From Helichrysum umbraculigerum (lineage: Eukaryota > Streptophyta > Magnoliopsida > Asterales > Asteraceae): a stretch of 64,000 nucleotides of DNA. Position numbers and translations under genes: made by a program. Below are positions 23,026 to 34,399 of the stretch, piece by piece. Positions within the stretch are counted from its first letter, which is position 1. Each line of letters starts with the position of its first letter. The DNA lies in NCBI GenBank assembly GCA_949592205.1, contig CATIUR010000001.1, positions 17,747,501-17,811,500 on the forward strand, read 5' to 3'. The notes under the pieces were generated by a model. It was given only the letters and a program-made list of their open reading frames with translations. It was not told the origin of the DNA and did no database searches.

Positions 23026-25036
23026 TGATAACACGTAAAAAGTCATGTTTTTACGTACGTTATCTTCCACATTTTAGGCACAAAGTTAACTAAAACACAC
23101 TTAAAAGAACATTATTCATAAAGTTTTGTTAACTAAGTCAAAATGGAGTCGATGTTTGTAAAATCACTGAAAATGGCATGAAAAACGTAAGAAATAGGGC
23201 AAAACTGCTTCACCGTACCTCCGTTCATTCATTTTAATGCATCTTGAGCTACAATCCGATTTAGGACCTCTAACTTATGTCATTTTCTTCGTTAGGAAAT
23301 TACGAAACTGTGAGCGCGAGAATCACTCAAAACGGATAAATGACGAAGAAGTTACGCCCGAACGAAGGAACGAAGAACCGAGGAATCAGGATACGGGAGA
23401 ACTAGACCGTATACGGCCAAACTAGACCGTATACGGCCTAGCACAGACCGTATACGGTCTAGCTAGACCGTATACGGCCTAGCACAGCCGTATACGGCCT
23501 GTGTTCTCCCGTATTCACCCTACGTTCTCCCGGATACGGTCCAGTTCAACCGTATTTGCCCTAGCTCAACCGTATCGTGCGTTTGGTCAATAAAAATCAG
23601 ACTTTTATTCGGGTTTGCGATACGGTTGTGCATTTGAAGGTTTGGATACGGTCTACGGATACGGTTGTGCGTTGCCTATATATTGAAGCCTCATTTCCAC
23701 ATTTTCAAAACAATTCATCCATCCAACACTCTCATACTTCAATTCTCTTCGTTTTCTTTACATTTTTATAGTTTTACTCTCTCTCTAGGATAGTTTAGAT
23801 AGTTTCTCTCTCTAGAGCTCTCCGTCTCTAGAGAGATAGTTAGTTGGTTAGCAGTAGAGAGAGAAGGAAGCTGATATTGTAATCACGGTGTAATAAAAGC
23901 ATTCTTGGTGCAAGACTCTGTCTTTCTTTTCAGCCGTTACGCTGCTCAATTTACTGGTGATATCTATCTTTTCATACTTATACTATGTCCGAATTATTTC
24001 TGCCTGCTTGTATGATGTATGTTACTGTTATTGCCATGCTTATTGAGTAGTGTGCTGTTGCGGTTGTTGAAATGTAGATAATTAGACGTAGGGATGATGT
24101 TGAATTTATCTTTAAAACTATATAATTGGGAATTGTTATTTTTGTTATGTCTAAAACTTATCATGCATCTAGACATAGTTATGGATCACCCTTTCCAGTC
24201 CTTCGCGTGACTGCTACTTTAGGCTTAGAACTTGATCACCTCTAGGTACAGTAGGAAGTTATCTGTGTTATAGTACGAAGCCGTGTCTGTCACTGTAATT
24301 CGGCTGAAATACTGAGTATAGCTTTGGAAACACCACTGGTGGAGTACAACGTGGAAGCTCCGGAAATAGCCGTATGTGCCAACACTGTGGACTACCTAGA
24401 GACCCTAGAATATGGCCTAGGAACCAATATAACTGTGGAAATGTTACAGTACACCGTCTGTCCACCCCTGGAACTGAAGCTATGGAAACATTTCGACATA
24501 GTACACCGTACCTGTACCTAGGGATAAAAGCTACAACACATTCCTGGTTACGTTGATCTGTGGAACTGTTTAAGTGTAGTACATCGTAAACGGTGCCTAG
24601 TGTGGTACGCTGTAGAATGAGTATGCATTGTACACCGCTAGTGTTCCTAGGGCTGAATGACTGATTGCAAAGGAGAGTCTAGAGCATGACAGAAGTAATT
24701 GAACTAATAAAACGTAAGGAATGAGTCTAGTGATGAAAGTAAAGCCCAGCAGTGGTTCAGAGTTCTTAAAACCCCTAGACTCTACAAAACTGATAGTTTA
24801 GAATAACAAAGTAATGATCTGAACATGTTTAGGAGATGGCATTTATATTTAGGTGTTAAGAACGGTCAGAATAACCCAATGGGCAGTCTGTTACCTTATT
24901 CCTGCACCCTTCAAGGGTCACTGGTCCAAAAGACAGTGTGGGGGGTTGAACAGCCTGTTCTGATCAGAATCACGATAACCTAGGTGCTCAGTGACATACG
25001 GATTCTGGTAATTAACTAGAATAAGTAGGGACCTAG
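23026..25036 (+). mobile_element. 3' LTR of the Athila-like element, left part
   Basis: Matches 13113-15120. It is broken after CCTAG (25032-25036), the target duplication of the Tekay-like element, and resumes at 33925. The two parts add up to 2481 bp against 2479 bp for the 5' LTR. Confidence 0.92.
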
Positions 25037-27849
25037 TGTAACAACCCCAAAATTAGGGCCAATTTAAAATTTCCCTAATTACGTGTTTACTACTTGTATT
25101 TAATATGAAATAGGATTAAATACGTTACTTACTTACTTATATATATATATAGGTGATATATATATACACGTATACGATTCGTTCAAATCGTATAAAACTA
25201 CAATTGTACAAACATACGGACGTTGGTAAAATAATTATTAAATAATGTTAAATTATTTAATTACTTCAACTACTACTTTATATTATGTTTATAATATAAC
25301 GAAAACGTACGTTTTTAATTAAAACGTTACCGAACTCTCCGAAAACTCGACCAACCGACAAAACAAAACTAAGTTATATTGTTTAACTTGAAAACAAATT
25401 ATTTTATTAAAATACTTCAACTAAATTATCGAATAATATTTCGTATTTTAAAACGTATAAATAAACGCGTATAAAATTATTTTAACGTTTAAACGACCGG
25501 GGAAACGAACACCGCACGGAGCGCGAACACGAGGAAGCAAAAATTGGTGAGACCACACCATGGTGGCCCCACCCCAACCGGCCAAAAGTAAGGGGACATC
25601 ACCCCCCTCACTTTTCTTTTCCTTCCACAACACACAAACACCAACACACTCAATCTCTCTCAACTCTCTCTCTAACTCTAGTCTCTCTCTCTATCTCGGT
25701 CACTCTCTCTCTCTAGAAAACGCCCACAAAACTTGCTTGGATTACAAAACGGAAAGGAGCAACAACGATCACCACAACGAGGGCTACGATCCTATCTTTT
25801 CAGTTTCTTGTTTCGACAACTTTGTAAGTTTTCCGGCGACCTCGAAACTTTCCGATTACATTTATTTTGCTAGATTATTGTTCCCCTAACTTAGTAATGT
25901 CCGAATACATAATTTAAACTTGATTTTGAACACGTTAACGGAAATGTCGGTTTTGGTCATTTTAAAGAAAACGACACCACAAACATTAAAAACGAATACC
26001 AATAGTTATTATGGACTCATTGTAACATACCAAAACTAGTATAAAAGTTCTAGACCCAACGGAAACCGGAAAATACGTTTTCGGAAACTTGAAATCCGAA
26101 CAGACCTTTGTGTCGCATCGGACCAAAAGTTTATACGACACAACACTGTGTCGTATGCTATGTCGTATATTATGTCGCAATATATGCGACACAACTCTTA
26201 TGTCGCACTATATGTCGTATCATCTACGACACAAAGTTTACCTATCGCTTGATTGCGACACAACGACTATGTTGTATCGTTGTGTCGTACCCTTGTATGC
26301 GACACAACCATTGTGTCACATAAACACTAAACCCGAACCAATCCTTACGACACAGACCTCATGTCGCATGTGGTCTGCGACACAAGCCTTGTGTCGCAAA
26401 TAGCCCAGATCAGAAAACAAAATATTATCTAAGTGTTGGAATCACTTTCCAACTACTAAATCAAATACGATACGACTTATACATGAAAATACTATACTTT
26501 TGGAAGTATACACCAATACTCGAATACGTACAAGAACATACTAAATTAAACGTGAGATCTCACTCACACACACACTCGGAAATACTTAGGAGATTACACT
26601 CCAACGAACTTACATTTGTACACTACTTACGTGCGGGATTACACGCTAACTAATACGAGGTTTCACTCGTACCCTTTGGGGTTTAAGCCCATTGGAACTT
26701 ACACGAACACTACACGCTGTGACACAAACAAACAGTTATACGAGTATACTTTACGACAGTACAACTACTATGAATACATAATAATAATGGATGGAATTAT
26801 TATTACACACCGATACCAACGGGCAGTACAACTTTTCTACAAACTACGATTTACAAACGAATACAAACGTACAAACAAACTAATGGACATTAACTAGTTT
26901 GGGAACAACTAGCATGGATACTTTACAAGTATTCCATTTACTTACTGAACCTTATGCGTGTTAGGACGCTAAGGGCTGCTAGTTCGGATACTACTTTGCT
27001 TGCTTACTGCATTGTCTGCTAGACTCAGGTGAGTCTCACAGCCCCTACTTTACTGTTTTCACTCAGGGTTGAGATGCATTACTATTTTACATGAACACAC
27101 GTACTTGCTGCCATAAATTACTTACTTACTGAATTACGGATACGCCAATTGCATGAGTTTCGACTAATCCAATGAAAGCCTCCTTAATCATAGTTGTTAG
27201 TTATGGGATAAGCGCGAGTTTTAGTATATGGATCCATATGGGACTGACAATCCCCGCCCGGGGTAGCACGCACTACCACGAACCGTTACTGTAGAAACGG
27301 GCGTTTCTTACTCGTTTCATATGAATGTTTTTGGATTAACATTCACGGGGGTACTATTATTTACTCTACGTTAAGCTTCAACTATGGTGGCTCATGGCAA
27401 GGGTATCAAACGGTTAGCATGACCTGCAACCACCACTTACTTACTGGCTGGCTAATGATTTACAAATACAACTGTTACTTGTGTGTTCAAACTATTTACT
27501 TACAAACCTGTGAGATTCACCAACCTTTTGGTTGACCGTTTTAGTAATGCTTCTCAGGTACACATCATCAGTAGGGATGCCCAGCAGGATATGCTTATTA
27601 GTTCGAGTCGCATGCATTTACAAGCTTGGAGATTTTTATACATTACTTTTGTACTAGTTGTTATGTATTAGAATCTCTAGGAATTTACTCGAAACTCGAG
27701 CTTGTATTTTGAACTACTTATGTATTAATGTAATAACTTTTCGAACGTCTCATTTAGAGTCGTTCACTGTATCCTTTGTACTTGTGATTATTGATTAGTA
27801 ACACCCAAAAACTCGCTTCCGCAAACCATCAAAATTTGGGGGTGTTACA
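25037..27849 (+). mobile_element. 5' LTR of the Tekay-like element
   Basis: TGTAACAACCCC...GGGGGTGTTACA. In order: CCACC-rich start, CT-rich leader (25650-25715), donor-like GTAAGTTTTCCG (25824), TGTGTCGCAT cluster (26108-26400), AGACTCAGGTGAGTCT box (27012-27027). Short ORFs inside recur in the other LTR and are not genes. Confidence 0.95.
26108..26400. repeat. TGTGTCGCAT / TACGACACA cluster in LTR
   Basis: About fifteen direct and inverted copies of (T/A)GTCG(C/T)A and (T/G)(A/G)CGACACAA, the same word as in solo LTR 2 (12540-12840). The second LTR carries it at 32168-32460. Most copies are conserved, and several of the few LTR-to-LTR differences fall inside it (CG to TG or CA). Confidence 0.85.
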
Positions 27850-27852
27850 GAT

Positions 27853-27864
27853 TGGTATCAGAGC
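27853..27864 (+). other. Primer-binding site, initiator tRNA-Met type
   Basis: TGGTATCAGAGC, three bases after the 5' LTR, complementary to the 3' end of plant initiator tRNA-Met, as in most plant chromoviruses. Confidence 0.9.
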
Positions 27865-28920
27865 CTAAGGTTATAGTGAACTAGGTTGCATTTAGTGGGC
27901 TTAGACTATGACCGTTATGCAGTATTCCTCATTAGGTATAACTGGTTCAGGGATTACATCATACAAGTTTAATTTAACATAGCCTGATCAACTATGTACA
28001 ATTAAATGAAGATGATGTGAGTTCTGAAAGGGGTTATGTTGAACAGGAATGCACTAGCTGGCTCTGACCTCGAGAGAACCGTGACTTTTACTTGATTGTG
28101 CTAGACACACACTAGGCGGTTATTTGATATATATATATACATAGGCCTCTTTATCCGATACGATACTCTCTCTCGACAACTGCGAAATTCATTTTTTTTC
28201 AACTTACATCGAATAACGACAACTCGATTCTCGTCGTTCCATTCTTATTCAACTTTTATGAATTCACAAATACCGACATACTTCCGAAGGCCTCGACTAC
28301 ATACTGCTCTCTAGGCTATTATATACTGAAGGTATAGGGATAGGCCTTGTCCGATGATATTTTGTTTACCACCCACACCATTATAACTGACAAACATAGC
28401 TACTCCAACATCTTTCGATATGAAGATCGGGACTTTGTTTTCATTCGCTACTCCTACCTAATTCTACGTTTATAACATTCTACAACGTACACCACTGTAC
28501 CGTTAGGTGTATCCTAGGAAAAACATTTCCAACAAATTTCAACATGCTTTTACCCTGGAACTTTTCATAACTTCTGTTTTTGAACAGTTTTTGTTAAACA
28601 AAAATTTCAAAACTTTGTCGCTGACCATAATTTCAACCGAACCATTTTCAACTCAAGTTTTCATCAGACTTCAAATTTTGCAACCGACTTTCATCGTCAA
28701 AATTTTATAACAAACGTATTTCTATCAAACATGTTACAAAATTTCTTACAAAATGTTTTATAAAATTCTCAGAATTTCCAAAATAGTATAAACTTACTTA
28801 TAGTACACAACTTTAAACAAATTTCAAACTTTGGCGTAGTTTCTCTGAACTTACTAAATCATCACCATCATAAATTTTGTTCAAACCCTCACATGTTCTT
28901 TATTTGTTGTTTCAAGGAAC
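27865..28920 (+). other. Untranslated leader between primer site and gag
   Basis: About 1.05 kb without a credible ORF. It ends TTATTTGTTGTTTCAAG|GAAC before the gag ATG, which reads as a possible splice acceptor. With the GTGAGT in the LTR it could remove the leader. Confidence 0.45.
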
Positions 28921-30012
28921 ATGCCTCCTCGACGACAAGTCACGCTTAGTGAAGCCGAACACGCGGGTCTGATTGCCCGTAGTGTAGCCCAAGCCTTAGC
29001 TGTCCGAGCAACCACTCCTGGTAGCGAAGATACGGCTAACAATACACCACCACCCAAAACCTGCACCTACAAGGACTTCCAGAACTGCAAACCCTTGAGC
29101 TTTCAAGGCACTGAAGGAGCGATCGGTCTAATACGATGGATCGAGAAAATCGAATCAGTGTTCCTCATCTGCAACTGCACGGAAGAGGATAAAGTCAAGT
29201 TCGCCGCCAGCACTTTTTCTGACACCGCCCTTACCTGGTGGAACACCTATGCTCAGACTGTGAGTGTTGCCAATGCTTACAAACTCCCATGGGAAGAGCT
29301 AAAGAAGATGCCGAGGGGAGAGTACTGCCCCAGAGATGAATTGAAACAACTGGAAATAGAATTCTGGAATCACAAGATGCAGGGGGATGACATCACTGGT
29401 TACACCAACCGCTTTCACCAGCTGGCACTTCTCTGCCCATCTATGGTTGATCCTGAGTACAAGAGGATCGAGAAATACGTCGATGGACTTCCTGAGCGAC
29501 TTCAAGACTTAGTGACTTCATCTAAACCGGATACTATTCAGAGCGCCATTCGCATGGCTCATGAGTTAACGGCCAACTCTGTCCGCCGTGGCTCGACTTC
29601 AACCCCACCTGCGAATAACAAACGTAAATGGGAAGTAAGTCCCCACTCATCCAACCCTACCTCTGACAAAAAGCCTGCAACCGTCAATGCCAATGACTCA
29701 AAGGCTTACAAGGGGAGCAAGCCTTACTGCTCCAAATGTAGTCGTCATCATAATGGCTCCTGTCTCTGCACCAACTGCAAGAAATTCGGGCACCTGGCCC
29801 AAGACTGTCGAACCAACCCCACTGGTACTGATACTCCTGCACCCAAAACCTGTTATGAGTGCAACGGTACTGGGCACTTTAGGAAGGATTGCCCAAAACT
29901 GAAACTCCGAACCAACCACACGAAGAGCAGAGCATATGTAATTAACGCTAGAGAGGATGACCCGAACCCGAGACTTTGTGATTTGCTCAACCCGGGTACG
30001 CTCATTCCTTGA
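28921..30012 (+). CDS. gag: Gag polyprotein, Ty3 chromovirus type (363 aa)
   Basis: Structural protein that packages retrotransposon RNA into virus-like particles in the cytoplasm. Residues about 60-215 form the retrotransposon gag (capsid) domain, with the usual FQGTEGAIGLIRWIEKIE opening, AASTFSDTALTWWNTY, FWNHKMQGDDITGYTNRFHQL and YVDGLPERLQDLV. The tail is the nucleocapsid: C270-x2-C273-x2-H-x4-C281, a CCHC knuckle at 283-296 and a second CCHC knuckle at 311-324. In complete elements the frame runs on after the motif RAYVINARE into the protease. Here it stops 20 residues later, so pol has been cut off at the gag-protease border. The ATG follows a possible splice acceptor. The frame is intact in a very young element, so the protein is probably still translatable. 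Confidence 0.93.
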   Translation: MPPRRQVTLSEAEHAGLIARSVAQALAVRATTPGSEDTANNTPPPKTCTYKDFQNCKPLSFQGTEGAIGLIRWIEKIESVFLICNCTEEDKVKFAASTFSDTALTWWNTYAQTVSVANAYKLPWEELKKMPRGEYCPRDELKQLEIEFWNHKMQGDDITGYTNRFHQLALLCPSMVDPEYKRIEKYVDGLPERLQDLVTSSKPDTIQSAIRMAHELTANSVRRGSTSTPPANNKRKWEVSPHSSNPTSDKKPATVNANDSKAYKGSKPYCSKCSRHHNGSCLCTNCKKFGHLAQDCRTNPTGTDTPAPKTCYECNGTGHFRKDCPKLKLRTNHTKSRAYVINAREDDPNPRLCDLLNPGTLIP

Positions 30013-30302
30013 TTACCCGAAACTGTTTTCTCATAAATCCCTCGCTTAATGATTTATGTATAGTTGTCTCTTATTCTGTATGTTTTCTTTGATCCTAAGT
30101 ACCCAATAGGATTAGGAAACGACCGACTATCCAGAATCCGATCATATAACTTGTATTACACTGGGATTATCAATAACAAACTCCCTTCCCAAATAACTCA
30201 CACTGGTTGAGACCGGGAATCCAATGTTGAATAAGTCGTTTCTCTAAACATAATTCAAATTTCTTGTAACAATTATTAATTAGAACCCTTAATTCGTAGG
30301 AA
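30013..30302 (+). other. Spacer between gag and ORF2
   Basis: 290 bp, no ORF. It ends AATTCGTAG|GAA before the ORF2 ATG, again a possible acceptor with the same AG|GAA(C)ATG arrangement as gag. Confidence 0.4.
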
Positions 30303-31004
30303 ATGACGACTCATTCCGTCAACCACCCTACCTTGGATAATGAACTGCTCAATGAGGAACCAATGATGTTTCCTTACCTCCTCGAACTCGAGTGTGATAC
30401 CGAACCTTTCGTTGAATCAGCAACAGCACCTGCCTCTCCTGCTGCTCTAACTGCTGCAAAAGCACCGGTTAATGTAACCCTGACTACTGAATCAGTCAGC
30501 CACCTCAACCAAACTATTGAATCGCTGCGAAAACAACTAACCGAAGCACAGGAAGACATAGATGACCTACGACGAATTGCTTTCCAGAATAACGTACGTA
30601 TGCGTGAGTACGAACTACGTTTGATAGCCTTAGAAAACCCTACTTCACCACCAACTTCACATAGTACTCCTACTGAAGAAGATATCGACACTGACTGTAC
30701 ACCGCCTCCAGCAAAAAGGGTGAAGATCACTCCCTCCAACTCTTCAGGAAACTACAAGGGAAAGAAGCCATTTTGTTTCAAATGCACTCGGCGTCATAGA
30801 GGACCGTGTTCCATACCCATCGGTCGATGCAAATCCTATTCCAAACGTACTAACTCTTCTAAAGCGAAGCTGTGCTTCAACTGCGGGAATGCCGGCCATC
30901 TCAAGGCCCAATGCCCACTACCTCCAGGCAACAAAATTAAGGGTACGTTACTACCTGACAACTACCTTACTACGAACATTGTAGGACCTACCCTACTAAT
31001 GTAG
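30303..31004 (+). CDS. Second ORF: coiled coil plus gag-like zinc knuckles (233 aa)
   Basis: Lies where pol would be and stays open to within 97 bp of the 3' LTR. Residues 1-60 are acidic and Ala/Pro-rich. Residues about 63-112 (LNQTIESLRKQLTEAQEDID and on) show heptad leucines, as in a coiled coil. There is a basic PPPAKRVKI stretch at 125-133 that could be a nuclear-localisation signal. The tail is clearly related to the gag nucleocapsid of the same element: YKGKKPFCFKCTRRHRGPC (151-169) against YKGSKPYCSKCSRHHNGSC (263-281 of gag), then a CCHC knuckle CFNCGNAGHLKAQC (191-204). It has no capsid domain. Inferred role: an RNA-binding partner of gag that can self-associate. I do not recognise it as a described family. 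Confidence 0.75.
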   Translation: MTTHSVNHPTLDNELLNEEPMMFPYLLELECDTEPFVESATAPASPAALTAAKAPVNVTLTTESVSHLNQTIESLRKQLTEAQEDIDDLRRIAFQNNVRMREYELRLIALENPTSPPTSHSTPTEEDIDTDCTPPPAKRVKITPSNSSGNYKGKKPFCFKCTRRHRGPCSIPIGRCKSYSKRTNSSKAKLCFNCGNAGHLKAQCPLPPGNKIKGTLLPDNYLTTNIVGPTLLM

Positions 31005-31090
31005 GCTACTAGTACACATTGTAGCTACCTGACGAATATCGAACTACCAACTACTACTTCGAACAAATTTCGGGACGAAATCCTCCTAAC

Positions 31091-31100
31091 AAGGGGAGAA
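31091..31100 (+). other. Polypurine tract of the Tekay-like element
   Basis: AAGGGGAGAA directly before the 3' LTR, preceded at 31068-31081 by TTTCGGGACGAAAT, the box shared by the other chromovirus-like ends in this window. Confidence 0.88.
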
Positions 31101-33919
31101 TGTAACAACCCCAAAATTAGGGCCAATTTAAAATTTCCCTAATTACGTGTTTACTACTTGTATTTAATATGAAATAGGATTAAATACGTTACTTACTTAC
31201 TTATATATATATAGGTGATATATATATACACGTATACGATTCGTTCAAATCGTATAAAACTACAATTGTACAAACATACGGACGTTGGTAAAATAATTAT
31301 TAAATAATGTTAAATTATTTAATTACTTCAACTACTACTTTATATTATGTTTATAATATAACGAAAACGTACGTTTTTAATTAAAACGTTACCGAACTCT
31401 CCGAAAACTCGACCAACCGACAAAACAAAACTAAGTTATATTGTTTAACTTGAAAACAAATTATTTTATTAAAATACTTCAACTAAATTATCGAATAATA
31501 TTTCGTATTTTAAAACGTATAAATAAACGCGTATAAAATTATTTTAACGTTTAAACGACCGGGGAAACGAACACCGCACGGAGCGCAAACACGAGGAAGT
31601 AAAAATTGGTGAGACCACACCATGGTGGTCCCACCCCAACCGGCCAAAAGTAAGGGGACATCACCCCCCTCACTTTTCTTTTCCTTCCACAACACACAAA
31701 CACCAACACACTCAATCTCTCTCAACTCTCTCTCTAATTCTAGTCTCTCTCTCTATCTCGGTCACTCTCTCTCTAGAAAACGCCCACAAAACTTGCTTGG
31801 ATCACAAAACGGAAAGGAGCAACAACGATCACCGCAACGAGGGCTACGATCCTATCTTTTCAGTTTCTTGTTTCGACAACTTTGTAAGTTTTCCGGCGAC
31901 CTCGAAACTTTCCGATTACATTTATTTTGCTAGATTATTGTTCCCCTAACTTAGTAATGTCCGAATACATAATTTAAACTTGATTTTGAACACGTTAACG
32001 GAAATGTCGATTTTGGTCATTTTAAAGAAAACGACACCACAAACATTAAAAACGAATACCAATAGTTATTATGGACTCATTGTAACATACCAAAACTAGT
32101 ATAAAAGTTCTAGACCCAACGGAAACCGGAAAATACGTTTTTGGAAACTTGAAATCCGAACAGACCTTTGTGTCGCATCGGACCAAAAGTTTATACGACA
32201 CAACACTGTGTCGCATGCTATGTCGTATATTATGTCGCAATATATGCGACACAACTCTTATGTCGCACTATATGTCGTATCATCTACGACACAAAGTTTA
32301 CCTATCGCTTGATTGCGACACAACGACTATGTCGTATCGTTGTGTCGTACCCTTGTATGCGACACAACCATTGTGTCGCATAAACACTAAACCCGAACCA
32401 ATCCTTACGACACAGACCTCATGTCGCATGTGGTCTGCGACACAAGCCTTGTGTCGCAGATAGCCCAGATCAGAAAACAAAATATTATCTAAGTGTTGGA
32501 ATCACTTTCCAACTACTAAATCAAATACGATACGACTTATACATGAAAATACTATACTTTTGGAAGTATACACCAATACTCGAATACGTACAAGAACATA
32601 CTAAATTAAACGTGAGATCTCACTCACACACACACTCGGAAATACTTAGGAGATTACACTCCAACGAACTTACATTTGTACACTACTTACGTGCGGGATT
32701 ACACGCTAACTAATACGAGGTTTCACTCGTACCCTTTGGGGTTTAAGCCCATTGGAACTTACACGAACACTACACGCTGTGACACAAACAAACAGTTATA
32801 CGAGTATACTTTACGACAGTACAACTACTATGAATACATAATAATAATGGATGGAATTATTATTACACACCGATACCAACGGGCAGTACAACTTTTCTAC
32901 AAACTACGATTTACAAACGAATACAAACGAATACAAACGTACAAGCAAACTAATGGACATTAACTAGTTTGGGAACAACTAGCATGGATACTTTACAAGT
33001 ATTCCATTTACTTACTGAACCTTATGCGTGTTAGGACGCTAAGGGCTGCTAGTTCGGATACTACTTTGCTTGCTTACTGCATTGTCTGCTAGACTCAGGT
33101 GAGTCTCACAGCCCCTACTTTACTGTTTTCACTCAGGGTTGAGATGCATTACTATTTTACATGAACACACGTACTTGCTGCCATAAATTACTTACTTACT
33201 GAATTACGGATACGCCAATTGCATGAGTTTCGACTAATCCAATGAAAGCCTCCTTAATCATAGTTGTTAGTTATGGGATAAGCGCGAGTTTTAGTATATG
33301 GATCCATATGGGACTGACAATCCCCGCCCGGGGTAGCACGCACTACCACGAACCGTTACTGTAGAAACGGGCGTTTCTTACTCGTTTCATATGAATGTTT
33401 TTGGATTAACATTCACGGGGGTACTATTATTTACTCTACGTTAAGCTTCAACTATGGTGGCTCATGGCAAGGGTATCAAACGGTTAGCATGACCTGCAAC
33501 CACCACTTACTTACTGGCTGGCTAATGATTTACAAATACAACTGTTACTTGTGTGTTCAAACTATTTACTTACAAACCTGTGAGATTCACCAACCTTTTG
33601 GTTGACCGTTTTAGTAATGCTTCTCAGGTACACATCATCAGTAGGGATGCCCAGCAGGATATGCTTATTAGTTCGAGTCGCATGCATTTACAAGCTTGGA
33701 GATTTTTATACATTACTTTTGTACTAGTTGTTATGTATTAGAATCTCTAGGAATTTACTCGAAACTCGAGCTTGTATTTTGAACTACTTATGTATTAATG
33801 TAATAACTTTTCGAACGTCTCATTTAGAGTCGTTCACTGTATCCTTTGTACTTGTGATTATTGATTAGTAACACCCAAAAACTCGCTTCCGCAAACCATC
33901 AAAATTTGGGGGTGTTACA
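31101..33919 (+). mobile_element. 3' LTR of the Tekay-like element
   Basis: 2819 bp, about 99.5 percent identical to the 5' LTR. Length differences are two dinucleotide slips (TA near 31205, CT near 31770) and a 10-bp direct duplication AATACAAACG at 32919-32938. Confidence 0.95.
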
Positions 33920-33924
33920 CCTAG

Positions 33925-34394
33925 TGTTTACACCCATAATGCAGTTGTCTATTAACTGAAAATGTCCCCAATTATCTTTATAATAAGCATCATCCCGACA
34001 ACCGATTATCGAAGTTTCAACTGCCGCAATTCTCTATCTGTCTACCTAGCAACCGATTCTTCTCTATCTTTTATTTTACTGCACGTAGTTAATTAGTTAA
34101 TTAGAAAACCAAAAAACTCCAAAAACCTACCTACTTGCACAAACCCTATCCTAAAAGTGAACCTTATCTTTGGCATCGCTTCGTTTTAATTCGCTCCGAT
34201 TTAAGAACGACCTCGAGTTATACTTGCTGCTTACTCACCCTGTGTAGTAGGTAGTATTTATAAGTTGAGCCCCAGCTCTTTATAAATTTAAAACCCACTG
34301 ATCGCCGAGCCAAGCGGTGGTTAAGTCCTGCTGACGACAAGGACGGTTCACTCCCAAGGTGAGCTAAAGAGACCCGACCGTTGGGCTGGCATCA
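33925..34394 (+). mobile_element. 3' LTR of the Athila-like element, right part
   Basis: Continuation of 23026-25036. It matches 15122-15591 and ends GGCTGGCATCA, followed by ATCAC (34395-34399), the target duplication shared with 13108-13112. Confidence 0.92.
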
Positions 34395-34399
34395 ATCAC

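Larger units (their letters stand above)
25037..33919 (+). mobile_element. Tekay-like gag-only LTR retrotransposon (TR-GAG type)
   Basis: 8883 bp with near-identical LTRs (25037-27849, 2813 bp; 31101-33919, 2819 bp), flanked by CCTAG at 25032-25036 and 33920-33924. It has a tRNA-iMet primer-binding site, a gag ORF, a second ORF with a zinc knuckle, and a polypurine tract, all within a 3.25-kb internal region that is hardly longer than one LTR. Pol is absent: gag ends near the point where the protease would begin. I count 13 substitutions between the LTRs, all transitions, plus three length changes, so this is the youngest insertion of the nest. Confidence 0.95.
13113..34394 (+). mobile_element. 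Athila-like Ty3 element without gag-pol
   Basis: LTRs at 13113-15591 and 23026-34394 (the latter interrupted at 25037-33919) begin TGATAACACG and end GGCATCA. The element is flanked by ATCAC at 13108-13112 and 34395-34399. The primer-binding site fits the 3' end of plant tRNA-Asp, as in Athila. The 7.4-kb internal region holds a 473-aa ORF of unknown type and a protein related to Athila ORF1, but no zinc knuckle, protease, reverse transcriptase or integrase. LTRs differ at about 33 positions by eye (about 1.3 percent). Confidence 0.9.

Noticed and set aside
25560..25889. Short ORFs in the LTRs of the Tekay-like element (also 26089-26403, 26616-26897, 27483-27671 and copies at 31622-33741)
   Set aside because: They recur in both LTRs, are not in gag-pol order and have repeat-derived composition (Tyr/Thr/Cys runs from the TGTGTCG cluster).
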